NCBI GenBank assembly: GCA_035527995.1
Contig: DATKZJ010000144.1
Location: 1 to 16,350, forward strand
From: JAFGTF01 sp035527995
GTDB lineage: Bacteria; Spirochaetota; B62-G9; DRHN01
Reading direction: 5' to 3'
DNA: 16,350 nucleotides
Positions 6,023-13,542 of the stretch are shown piece after piece; the stretch's first letter is position 1, and each line of letters starts with the position of its first letter. Under the pieces are notes generated by a model that saw nothing but the letters and a program-made list of their open reading frames with translations, ran no database searches and was not told the DNA's origin. The position numbers were made by a program, and so were the translations under genes.

Positions 6023-7723
6023 ATGGATTTTCTTCTTAAAGTAGCGATTCAGGGAGAGGAAGGGTCCTTCAGCCAGGAAGCGGGGATCAAGTACTGGGGC
6101 AACTCCGTGGTCTTCATACCGAAGAGGACGTCGGGCGAAGTGATTGGGGCCGTTGAACAGGAGGAGGCTGATTACGGCCTTCTTCCGATCGAGAACTCCC
6201 TCATCGGAAGTATCTCGACAACCTATGATACACTCCTCGAATCTCAGCTCCAGATCACAGGCGAGGTCATTACTCCGATCTCTCACTGCCTGCTCGCCCT
6301 TCAGGAGTTTCCGGTAGATGAGATAGAGAGAATCTACTCCCATCCCGCTGCACTATCCCAGTGCTCGAGCTTTCTGGAGAACCTGAAGGACTGTGAGATC
6401 ATTCCCATATATGATACAGCCGGGAGCGCGATGAAGATCTCGAAGGAGAGAGACAAGAAAAGCGCTGCGATCGCGAGCAGGCTCGCCGCAAAGCTCTACA
6501 ACCTCGAGATACTCGCCGAACGGCTCGAGGACTATCCCAACAACCAGACGAGGTTCATAATAATCGCCAAGACCGAAGAAGGTTCCTCGGGGAAGGCCTC
6601 GAAGACCTCTATCGTATTTACGACCCTCCACCAGCCGGGTGCTCTCTTCGAGGTACTGAAGGTTTTCAACGAGTACGGCATCAACCTCACCAAGCTCGAG
6701 TCGAGGCCACACAAGATCGAGACGTGGAGGTACTACTTCTACCTCGACTTCACCGGTCACAAAAACGATTCCGCCGTCAAAGAGGCACTTGAAGAGCTTC
6801 GCGAGCAGACCAACTTTCTCAAGATACTGGGAAGCTACCCCGCCTGGACCGGGGCGAAAAAGCCGGCCCCTGTTCGGCCCGAACCTCGTGAAGACAAATC
6901 ACACCTCCCGCTCTACAGTATCGAGAGAAAAAACAAACGGACTGAGGTCACGCTGGCCGATGACAACATCGGCGATGTTAAGATAGGAGGCAGCGAGTTT
7001 ACTATTATTGCGGGTCCCTGCTCTGTTGAGGGCAGGAAGCAGCTGTTCAAAACCGCAAGCCTCATAAAAGAATCGGGAGTCAAGGTCCTCAGGGGAGGCG
7101 CCTTCAAACCGAGAACGTCCCCCTACAGCTTCCAGGGTCTGGAGGAAGAGGGGCTCAAGCTTCTCCTGGAGGCGAAACAGGCCTACGGGCTTTTTATAAT
7201 ATCGGAGGTGGTTTCACCTGCCGATGTGGAGCTCATCGCCCGGTATGTGGACATTCTGCAGATCGGCGCCCGCAACATGCAGAACTTCACGCTGCTGAAG
7301 GAGATAGGAAAGCTGAAAAAGCCTGTGCTTTTGAAGAGGGGAATGTCCGCAACGATAGAGGAGTTTTTACTCTCCGCGGAGTACATCCTCACCCAGGGGA
7401 ACGAGCAGGTCATACTCTGCGAAAGAGGAATAAGGACGTTTGAGACATCGACCCGAAACACGCTCGACCTCTCCGCAGTTCCCCTGCTGAAACAGAAGAG
7501 CCACCTTCCCGTATTTGTCGACCCCTCCCATGGGACGGGAAACAGAAACCTCGTCCTTCCGATGAGCAAGGCGGCACTCGTCGCCGGGGCTGATGGAGTT
7601 ATTGTAGAGGTGCACTTCCAACCGGAATCTGCGATGAGTGATGGAAACCAGTCCCTCGATTCATCGATGTATAGGAATTTCATAAAGGAGATGAGCTGGC
7701 TTGTTGAGCGGCTGCAGACTTGA
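6023..7723 (+). CDS. pheA-aroF: Prephenate dehydratase-ACT-DAHP synthase (type I beta) fusion
   Basis: A 566-residue bifunctional enzyme. Residues about 1-185 are prephenate dehydratase (prephenate to phenylpyruvate): AIQGEEGSFSQEA, PIENSLIGSI, YSHPAALSQC and the catalytic NQTRF (174-178). Residues about 195-275 are an ACT domain with the phenylalanine-binding LESRP (225-229). A Pro-rich charged linker (about 280-325) leads to a type I beta DAHP synthase of the AroF/KdsA fold: IIAGPCSVEG, LRGGAFKPRTSPYSFQG, QIGARNMQN, LLKRGM and FVDPSHGTGNR (about 497-507), which joins PEP and erythrose 4-phosphate in the first shikimate step. All hallmark metal and PEP residues seem present. ATG 6023 is chosen because GGAGG lies five bases upstream; GTG 6011 overlaps that site. 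No chorismate mutase domain is fused. The central ACT domain could let phenylalanine inhibit both activities. Confidence 0.93.
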   Translation: MDFLLKVAIQGEEGSFSQEAGIKYWGNSVVFIPKRTSGEVIGAVEQEEADYGLLPIENSLIGSISTTYDTLLESQLQITGEVITPISHCLLALQEFPVDEIERIYSHPAALSQCSSFLENLKDCEIIPIYDTAGSAMKISKERDKKSAAIASRLAAKLYNLEILAERLEDYPNNQTRFIIIAKTEEGSSGKASKTSIVFTTLHQPGALFEVLKVFNEYGINLTKLESRPHKIETWRYYFYLDFTGHKNDSAVKEALEELREQTNFLKILGSYPAWTGAKKPAPVRPEPREDKSHLPLYSIERKNKRTEVTLADDNIGDVKIGGSEFTIIAGPCSVEGRKQLFKTASLIKESGVKVLRGGAFKPRTSPYSFQGLEEEGLKLLLEAKQAYGLFIISEVVSPADVELIARYVDILQIGARNMQNFTLLKEIGKLKKPVLLKRGMSATIEEFLLSAEYILTQGNEQVILCERGIRTFETSTRNTLDLSAVPLLKQKSHLPVFVDPSHGTGNRNLVLPMSKAALVAGADGVIVEVHFQPESAMSDGNQSLDSSMYRNFIKEMSWLVERLQT

Positions 7724-7740
7724 AGTCTGCAGACTTGAAG
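7712..7740 (+). repeat. Perfect inverted repeat around the stop codon plus a 12-base direct repeat
   Basis: CTGCAGACT (7712-7720) and AGTCTGCAG (7724-7732) are perfect 9-base arms; the three-base loop is the TGA stop of the PDT-DAHP synthase gene. GCAGACTTGAAG also occurs twice with a 15-base period (7714-7725 and 7729-7740), suggesting a small tandem duplication. The hairpin may act in termination or in protecting the mRNA 3' end. Confidence 0.7.
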
Positions 7741-7751
7741 ACTTGTGGCCT

Positions 7752-7767
7752 GGCCGTTTTCACGGCC
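7752..7767. terminator. Hairpin between convergent genes, possible terminator
   Basis: GGCCGT (7752-7757) and ACGGCC (7762-7767) flank a TTTC loop and sit nine bases before the stop codon of the convergent gene at 7777. There is no T tract on either side, so intrinsic termination is doubtful; its placement between two converging stops is the main support. Confidence 0.35.
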
Positions 7768-7776
7768 TTACCGTTC

Positions 7777-8970
7777 TCATAGAAGACCTGCCCTACTGTC
7801 TGAATCGTATACCTCGCCATCATCCAAATCGATAGGCCTTTCCGGTCCGGCCCCCGATCCTGTCACAAGACAGCCCGCGCCGATCCTGGAATCGGACGGG
7901 ATCTCTACGCCTTCCCCGATGACGGTCAATCCCTGTTTCAGGATATCCGGATACCAGCGGTTTTGCGCTTCTCTTCCGCCCCCTATAGAACTGCCTCCCC
8001 CGATCACCCTTCTGTTTCCCTCGAGAACGAGGGTATTCTGCAGAGTAACGCCCTCCTCTATCGTGTTGGACGGTAGGATGACGGAGTCCCTGATCACTGA
8101 GCTCTTCCCGATGGTGACACCGCTGAATATGACGGAGCCTCTGACGACTCCTTCCACCTTTACGCCACCGCCGAGCACACTGGAGGACACGTCGCCGCTC
8201 TCGGTCACCGTTATGTTGGCGAGTGAGCCCGGGGGCAGCCGCCTGTAAAGATCGGCGTACCGTTTCGACCCGAGCGAATCTGCAATAAGTATATTCTCTC
8301 TGTGGTATTCGTATGAGTTACGAAGCAGAAACGAAAACCCCCTGACGTCGAGTATCTTCTCGAAATTATGAAAGAGAAACCCGTCAAAAAGCCAGCTCAA
8401 AAAGCCCTGCGACCCGGGAGCCTCACCCTTCTCCCACCCGGCGGCAACTTCGATCAGTTCTTGTTTCCGGAGCACATAAAGATCCGAGGGGATCTTCCCC
8501 ACCTGGAGCTTTACCAGGTTCCGGGTCCCCCTCACGGTCGACAGCAGCCCGTTCCAGTCCAGCAGGGTGACGTTGCCTGTTCTCCCGACTATGAGCCTCT
8601 CTTTTGCCTCTCTCTTTTCGAGGAACTTAAGAAGCCTTCTGAAAGCCCCCCTTTCCCTCATCGAGAAGATCGTCGCATGCTCTTTTTCCGGATAGAAATG
8701 ATGGAGGAGGTCACGAACCCTGAAGTTGCCCCATAGGTGAAGGTCTGAAATCACCGGGGGCTTCCCGACACCGGGAGCCTCTTTCTTCTTGGTATCTTCA
8801 CCTGCCCCTTCTCTCTGGAGGCTGCGGGCCCTGTTCTGCGGTCCGCCTTGGTTTGGGCCTGTATCTTTCTGTTTTTCATTCTCGAAGCCCATCCTCGGGA
8901 CGGATCTCCTTATACCGAGGAATTCTTTCGGGGGAACCTCATCGAATATAAGCACGTGGGCCTGATTCAT
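7777..8970 (-). CDS. GlgC/GlgD-like nucleotidyltransferase homologue with degenerate catalytic half and beta-helix tail
   Basis: The 397-residue product resembles sugar-1-phosphate nucleotidyltransferases of the GlgC/GlgD group. The C-terminal part (about 255-375) has hexapeptide-like turns (VIFSGVTIGKSSVIRDSVIL, SNTIEEGVTLQNTLVLEGN) and then GLTVIGEGVEIPSDSRIGAG, a left-handed beta-helix. The N-terminal half lacks the nucleotide-binding GG-x-GTRL-type loop and the Lys/Arg-rich motif. It instead has HVLIFDEVPPKEFLGIRRSV and a Pro/Gly/Lys-rich disordered insertion (about 30-75), before remnants such as GNFRVRDLLHHF and KIPSDLYVLRKQEL. GlgD-type regulatory subunits are similarly impaired, so a non-catalytic partner of a true GlgC is plausible. 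An acyl- or sugar-transfer scaffold is an alternative. It starts at ATG 8970 with a weak purine run, divergent from the gene at 9050. Confidence 0.65.
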   Translation of the reverse strand: MNQAHVLIFDEVPPKEFLGIRRSVPRMGFENEKQKDTGPNQGGPQNRARSLQREGAGEDTKKKEAPGVGKPPVISDLHLWGNFRVRDLLHHFYPEKEHATIFSMRERGAFRRLLKFLEKREAKERLIVGRTGNVTLLDWNGLLSTVRGTRNLVKLQVGKIPSDLYVLRKQELIEVAAGWEKGEAPGSQGFLSWLFDGFLFHNFEKILDVRGFSFLLRNSYEYHRENILIADSLGSKRYADLYRRLPPGSLANITVTESGDVSSSVLGGGVKVEGVVRGSVIFSGVTIGKSSVIRDSVILPSNTIEEGVTLQNTLVLEGNRRVIGGGSSIGGGREAQNRWYPDILKQGLTVIGEGVEIPSDSRIGAGCLVTGSGAGPERPIDLDDGEVYDSDSRAGLL

Positions 8971-8995
8971 CTTTCAAATGGCCGCCAATATTTAA

Positions 8996-9023
8996 TTGAA
9001 ATTTATATACAATAGTTTATAAT
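8996..9023 (+). promoter_or_regulatory. Promoter of the LysM/transmembrane protein gene
   Basis: TTGAAA (8996-9001) and a perfect TATAAT (9018-9023) lie 16 bases apart in an AT-rich divergent spacer. Transcription would start near 9030, about 20 bases before the ATG, with GAGGGAG (9036-9042) as ribosome site. Confidence 0.6.
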
Positions 9024-9049
9024 ATAAACAGACAAGAGGGAGAACCAAA

Positions 9050-11365
9050 ATGGAAAATCAACAGGTGGAAATCGATAACCGCGTGTTCCACATCGATGAC
9101 GAGTGCTACATTGTATACGTTGGGACCGACAGAGACGATTACAAACCGTTTCTCAGAATAGGCAACTCCAGTAAGCTCACCCAGAAGATCATATCTCACG
9201 TGTACAACATCGTAGTGACCGACTCATATACGGGAAACCCTGCCCTTGAGGCAGGAAATATCAACAAACGAAGGCCGAAGGCAAACCAGTACGTCGGCGA
9301 CAGGCAGACCGTGGGCAAGTTCCTGGAATTCCTTAAAAACTACATCCCGGAAACGGACAAGATTTCCCAATACAGAGATGTCAGCATCAAGGAGCACGGG
9401 GCTCTTGCTTCTTTCTATGACGACGGCAATGTGCAGCTTTACTTCGACAAGAAGCTCATATTCGGTCTGAAGGGAAGGGAAAAGAAGGATCTCCACTTTG
9501 TCGAGCGGACGAAACTGATGGCGGACCAGCTCTCCAGAGACACGCTTCGCTACCTTAATGCCGATTTCAAAGACCCGGGGTTCTTCGTCGCAGGGGGGGC
9601 AGCGCTTCTCTTCAACCGCGAAAGGCTCATAGCAGTCGGGCTCCCCGATGATTACTTCGCAGCACTCGTTAGGTGCGGGATCGACCCCGACCTCATCTCC
9701 GGGATCATGACGGAAGATGTTACAGAACCCGTGATTCAGCTCTTCAAGAGAAAGAAATACAGGAGGGAACAGCTCGTCGTTTTCACGATGAACGTCGGGC
9801 TCCTACAAAATGCCGTCGATCTCTTCGCATCATTCGGAAGAGAACCGCTGAAATCCCGCGTTGTCGACCTGAGAAAGGGGAAAAAGGAGGAGCTGCTCGA
9901 ATACTCGATCAGCTCCCGGGAAGCACGCCTCCTTTTCGCACACAAACGGCTTCCTTTCACAATCTCTTTTTCCGCTCTCTCTCAGGAGAAAGAGGAGAAC
10001 CTTCTCACAATAGATCCAAAACGCAACACTCTCCTTCTCAAGGGTAGTGTAAGCAGGTTAGCGGAAGGAATACCGTATATATTCGATACTGAAGTTTTGT
10101 CCGGCGGCAGGATGGTGCAGACCTATTTCTCCGAGCTCCTTCCCTTCTTTTCCAGCATCCTTTCTCCTGGCGAGCTCATAGTGACAAAACATCTCGAAAA
10201 GTTTCTCGGTGACGTCGAGGCCGATTCGAGGTTTACTACAAGCTTTAAGAGCGCGAAAAACGGCCTGAGGAAAGCAGGAAAGAACCCTTCGCCCTGTCTC
10301 TTCTTCCTTCTCAGCAATGCAAAGGAAATTTGCAGGCTGCTCGGTAAAGAGAAGGCCGTTAATCCCGATGCTTCCGGTGCGCTCGGTACCGTCAAAGGCC
10401 GAATCCTGAAGGCCATGAGAAGCTTCGAAAGTGTCGCAGTTCCCCTTCCGATTGTCTGCAGGGTTCACGTCGAAGACGAAACCGTGACCCCTCTCTATGT
10501 ACTCACCAAGGACACGGTAACCCATGATGAATACACAGTCTCGCTTGACACCAAAAACTCAATCGAAGAAAAAAGAACCGAGGATGCCCTGTTTTACCAG
10601 GAGGAGGAAAAGCGGCTGAACGCTCTTTTTGAAAAGCTGAACCTTCCGCCTCCTCCGGAAGAGAAAAAACAGGTCCTCGAGGGAGAAGAAACGGACAAAA
10701 CAGCACAAAAAACGGGCGTACCATCACAAAAAACAGCAGAGGGCAAAAAAAAGAAAAATGTCAGACGGATCGGCATTGCTCTTGGAGCGGTCGCAGTGGT
10801 GGCCGCAGTGCTCCTTCTGCTTTTCTTTTTCAGAGAGAAAGAAGGAGAAAAAAAAGCCGGGGAGATCGCTTCTGATACGGCATCGCAGGGAGAGATTCTC
10901 CCAGAATCGACCGAGACGCCAGAAACTGCGGAAGGTGCGACAGCAGGCACGGCGGAACCCGAGCCGATCACACCGGACACAATCAGGATTACCCTCCTGG
11001 ACATCTATCTGCTTACAAACCGGATTGCAAGGGATAATAGTTTCAGGGAGCTCGACTCTCCGGCCCAGCTCGGCAGGGATCCGAACTGGATCTACCCGGG
11101 CAATGTGTTTACCCTCCCCGACGGCGCAGTTTATACGGTTATCGACGGTGATACAATCTGGTATATAGCAACGAGGTTTATCCGAAAGACCCTGCACCAT
11201 GACTGGATACTGTACAGTAGTATTCTGAAAGAGATAGAGAAAACCGGTGCGGCTGCCGATGATAGAGAAAAGCAACTGGAAGCTCTCATTGGCCTGAAAA
11301 ACGGATCCTACAGCGAGAATTTCAGAAAAGAGGTAGATAAGACGATATCCGGTCTGCGCGATTAA
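9050..11365 (+). CDS. Large membrane protein with cytoplasmic N-terminus and C-terminal LysM-like domain
   Basis: A 771-residue protein. Residues 1 to about 500 are mixed alpha/beta and match no family I recognise. A Glu/Lys-rich coiled and disordered stretch (about 505-573, ending KKKKNVRR) precedes one membrane helix at 574-594. A Thr/Glu/Pro-rich spacer follows (about 600-640), then a LysM-like module: ITLLDIYLLTNRIARDN and PNWIYPGNVFTLPDG, followed by VYTVIDGDTIWYIATRF (about 693-709). LysM binds peptidoglycan. The basic residues before the helix put the N-terminus in the cytoplasm and LysM in the periplasm. There is no N-terminal signal peptide. ATG 9050 has GAGGGAG upstream. A terminator follows, so it is transcribed separately from cfpA although adjacent. 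A physical link between cytoplasmic filaments and the wall is my inference. Confidence 0.7.
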   Translation: MENQQVEIDNRVFHIDDECYIVYVGTDRDDYKPFLRIGNSSKLTQKIISHVYNIVVTDSYTGNPALEAGNINKRRPKANQYVGDRQTVGKFLEFLKNYIPETDKISQYRDVSIKEHGALASFYDDGNVQLYFDKKLIFGLKGREKKDLHFVERTKLMADQLSRDTLRYLNADFKDPGFFVAGGAALLFNRERLIAVGLPDDYFAALVRCGIDPDLISGIMTEDVTEPVIQLFKRKKYRREQLVVFTMNVGLLQNAVDLFASFGREPLKSRVVDLRKGKKEELLEYSISSREARLLFAHKRLPFTISFSALSQEKEENLLTIDPKRNTLLLKGSVSRLAEGIPYIFDTEVLSGGRMVQTYFSELLPFFSSILSPGELIVTKHLEKFLGDVEADSRFTTSFKSAKNGLRKAGKNPSPCLFFLLSNAKEICRLLGKEKAVNPDASGALGTVKGRILKAMRSFESVAVPLPIVCRVHVEDETVTPLYVLTKDTVTHDEYTVSLDTKNSIEEKRTEDALFYQEEEKRLNALFEKLNLPPPPEEKKQVLEGEETDKTAQKTGVPSQKTAEGKKKKNVRRIGIALGAVAVVAAVLLLLFFFREKEGEKKAGEIASDTASQGEILPESTETPETAEGATAGTAEPEPITPDTIRITLLDIYLLTNRIARDNSFRELDSPAQLGRDPNWIYPGNVFTLPDGAVYTVIDGDTIWYIATRFIRKTLHHDWILYSSILKEIEKTGAAADDREKQLEALIGLKNGSYSENFRKEVDKTISGLRD

Positions 11366-11367
11366 GA

Positions 11368-11407
11368 GCACAGAAAAAACGGTACCGGTTTTTTTTTGGA
11401 ATTGTGC
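11368..11407 (+). terminator. Terminator after the LysM protein gene
   Basis: Just after the stop at 11363-11365, an A run (11374-11379) plus CG pairs with CG plus a run of nine Ts (11389-11397) around GTAC, with one mismatch. Outer arms GCACA (11368-11372) and TGTGC (11403-11407) enclose it. The T tract is long but the stem is AT-rich, so termination may be partial. Confidence 0.5.
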
Positions 11408-11467
11408 TATATTATTAATCATTATTCCCTTTTATTGTATGAATTAAGTGGAACAAAATTCTTTAGA

Positions 11468-11490
11468 TTTGCCTTTACAAGAAAGGCAAA
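11468..11490. promoter_or_regulatory. Perfect 9-bp inverted repeat over the cfpA -35 box
   Basis: TTTGCCTTT (11468-11476) and AAAGGCAAA (11482-11490) are perfect arms around a five-base spacer. They overlap the -35 hexamer (11474-11479) and the start of the promoter spacer, the classic position for a repressor operator. As it lies upstream of the predicted start of transcription, it should act as DNA rather than RNA. Confidence 0.5.
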
Positions 11491-11502
11491 ATAATATATC
11501 AT
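11474..11502 (+). promoter_or_regulatory. Promoter of cfpA
   Basis: TTTACA (11474-11479) and TATCAT (11497-11502) are separated by exactly 17 bases, each one mismatch from consensus. Transcription would begin near 11509, giving a leader of about 53 bases before the ATG at 11562. The surroundings are very AT-rich, as expected for a strong promoter of an abundant structural protein. Confidence 0.6.
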
Positions 11503-11534
11503 TGGTGTATTAATATTTACTCAGAATCCAAGAA

Positions 11535-11547
11535 TGACTTATAGTCA
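11535..11547 (+). other. Small inverted repeat just before the cfpA ribosome site
   Basis: TGACT (11535-11539) and AGTCA (11543-11547) flank TAT within the predicted cfpA leader, immediately upstream of AAAGGAG (11549-11555). The hairpin is short and its loop is only three bases, so any effect on translation is speculative. Confidence 0.25.
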
Positions 11548-11561
11548 GAAAGGAGTCCACT

Positions 11562-13541
11562 ATGGCAGGCGGATTACCAAGAAGTCCGAATATTTTCCAT
11601 CCTACGAAACCTTCGGCGGTTGGATCCAGACACAGTCTCGCCCAGGAGGGAAGGGTTCAGGAGGAGGAGTTCAGACGCCTCATAGAGGAAGAAACAGATA
11701 AGGTAATGAAGGAGATCACAGTCAAGCTGCCCAAAGAGGTACTGGACCAATTGGAGGTCATGGGTGGTATAAAACAGAAACTGTACAACTACTTCAACCA
11801 GAACTACCAGAACATGTTCAACAGGTACATGGTCACCACAGAAGATGAGATGGTGAAGAAGATCCGGAACTTCGTGGACAAGGAAGAGGTGAAGAGCCTC
11901 GCTCGCTACACACCGAAAGAGATAGCAGAAATGCTCGATCAGATCGCTGGGGCGGAGAAGTTCAATACAGGTGAAATCGAAAAATCGATCGTAAACATGT
12001 ACGGGCACCTTCAGGGTCACATTCAGCGCGGCCTCAACGACCTGGAGAACGACACCAACTCCCTGCTGCGGCAGAAGGCAGACGTTGGTGCGTTCATCAG
12101 AGGTGAAAACGCCTACTCCATTGTAAAGTGCTCCTTCAAGGACAGCGCCGACAGGCCCAAAACGGTCTCCAACGTGAAACTTTCGGTAAACATCCTCGAT
12201 TCCGAGCTCATCTCTCCCATCTTCCAGTACCAGGCGACTGTCGAGTACCTCATAAAGGACCAGATATCCAATACGATCATGGATCTCATCGACCGGGAAG
12301 TAGAGAGATTCAAAGACGTGCTTGTCGATGAGGGCAAGCCGGAACTCTCGGACGGCGAAGTGATGTTTGAGAAGATGAAGAGGGTTGGAACCTACACAGA
12401 CGACGAACAGGAAGACGAGAAGTCACGCCGCTACACGTTCATGGCCAAGAGCCTCATGGACAAGATAGAGGGCCTCCGTGCCGAGATAGACCAGAAGGAG
12501 TTCGACCCGCTCAATATCAGGGAGACTCTTAAGAAGATCGTCGATATGGAGAACATCAGAAACCGCGGGTTCAACACTGCGATAAACTCCCTCACCTCGA
12601 TACTCGATACCTCCAAGATGGGGTACCAGTACGTCGAAAACCTCAAGAACGCGAGAGAGATCATACTTAGGGAATATGAGGACACGGACCCGAAGAACCT
12701 CCCGGACGAGAGATACTCGATGCGGCTGAAATACTACGACCAGGCACAGCTCCTCAAGGAGCGCGAGGCGTATGACAAGCAGATGGAGGAGTTCGTCAAG
12801 GAGATAACCCACCTCTGGGACGTACTCGAGATCGTTTATCAAAACGGCAAGTCCTTCATGCGCGTGAACGACTTTGACGATATGGCGGCGCGTGCGAAGA
12901 ACAAGATAAAACGAAGGATCAAGAGCGTTTCGGGTGATCCTCTCTACGAAGACACGAAGAAGACCTGGGACGAGATTTTAATAATAAAGGCCGGAGACAC
13001 GGATGTAGAGAAGCTCAACACCACATACATCCACGAAAAGACGCTCTTGAAAAAGATGCTCAGGCGCTCTCACGAGAAGCTGCAGACTATCTTCGGATAC
13101 CAGAATCCCAAGCCGAGGGTCATCCTGGACGAGCGGATCGATTTCCTCGAAAGAGAGTTCGAAGAGTTTGACTACTTAATCAATCCGTACCACATACAGC
13201 CGGGCGTGATACTCGATATCGACATTACGAGCATCAAGCGCAAGAAGTATACTCTCAACAGCATGGCGAATGTGCTGAACGAATTTCTCCATGGTGTCTC
13301 CAAGGGATTCCAGGATGCCGCCTTTGCCTCATTCAGGCGGAGGAGGTCAACCATGAGAGAGGATATCGACCAGAGCTTCTCGGCTCGAGAGCCTGGTGCA
13401 GAGCAGACATCTTACTCGGAGACACTTATGGGAGGGCCTTCAGCCAGCGCCCCTCCCCAGGGTGCAGAGGTAAAGAGAAAAGCTGATGTCACACCGACAA
13501 AGCGTAAAAAATCTGACATGGATGAATTGAAAGAGCTCTAA
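11562..13541 (+). CDS. cfpA: Cytoplasmic filament protein A (CfpA)
   Basis: A 659-residue, highly charged, mostly helical protein with no signal peptide or membrane segment. The N-terminus (SPNIFHPTKP, RHSLAQEGRVQEEEFRRLI, KLPKEVLDQLEVMGGIKQK, LYNYFNQNYQNMFNRYM) agrees with my memory of treponemal CfpA, which is about 678 residues. CfpA builds the ribbon of cytoplasmic filaments that runs under the inner membrane along the cell, and mutants in Treponema denticola are affected in division and chromosome segregation. The last 70 residues (after about 590) are low-complexity, Ser/Pro then Lys-rich, and probably disordered. ATG 11562 has AAAGGAG seven bases upstream and a 17-base-spaced promoter. 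The next gene starts one base after the stop. The family is essentially spirochaete-specific and is the best taxonomic marker here. Confidence 0.93.
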   Translation: MAGGLPRSPNIFHPTKPSAVGSRHSLAQEGRVQEEEFRRLIEEETDKVMKEITVKLPKEVLDQLEVMGGIKQKLYNYFNQNYQNMFNRYMVTTEDEMVKKIRNFVDKEEVKSLARYTPKEIAEMLDQIAGAEKFNTGEIEKSIVNMYGHLQGHIQRGLNDLENDTNSLLRQKADVGAFIRGENAYSIVKCSFKDSADRPKTVSNVKLSVNILDSELISPIFQYQATVEYLIKDQISNTIMDLIDREVERFKDVLVDEGKPELSDGEVMFEKMKRVGTYTDDEQEDEKSRRYTFMAKSLMDKIEGLRAEIDQKEFDPLNIRETLKKIVDMENIRNRGFNTAINSLTSILDTSKMGYQYVENLKNAREIILREYEDTDPKNLPDERYSMRLKYYDQAQLLKEREAYDKQMEEFVKEITHLWDVLEIVYQNGKSFMRVNDFDDMAARAKNKIKRRIKSVSGDPLYEDTKKTWDEILIIKAGDTDVEKLNTTYIHEKTLLKKMLRRSHEKLQTIFGYQNPKPRVILDERIDFLEREFEEFDYLINPYHIQPGVILDIDITSIKRKKYTLNSMANVLNEFLHGVSKGFQDAAFASFRRRRSTMREDIDQSFSAREPGAEQTSYSETLMGGPSASAPPQGAEVKRKADVTPTKRKKSDMDELKEL

Positions 13542-13542
13542 T

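Noticed and set aside
7745..8248. 167-codon plus-strand frame opposite the beta-helix protein
   Set aside because: Low-complexity Pro/Ser/Thr product typical of antisense translation of a hexapeptide-repeat gene; no ribosome site.
10724..11422. 232-codon minus-strand frame
   Set aside because: Antisense to the LysM protein gene and partly to its terminator; no family features and an implausible Cys/Phe-rich composition.
11468..11490. Intrinsic terminator made by the 9-bp inverted repeat
   Set aside because: No T tract follows on either strand, and it lies upstream of the predicted cfpA transcription start, so an operator is more likely.
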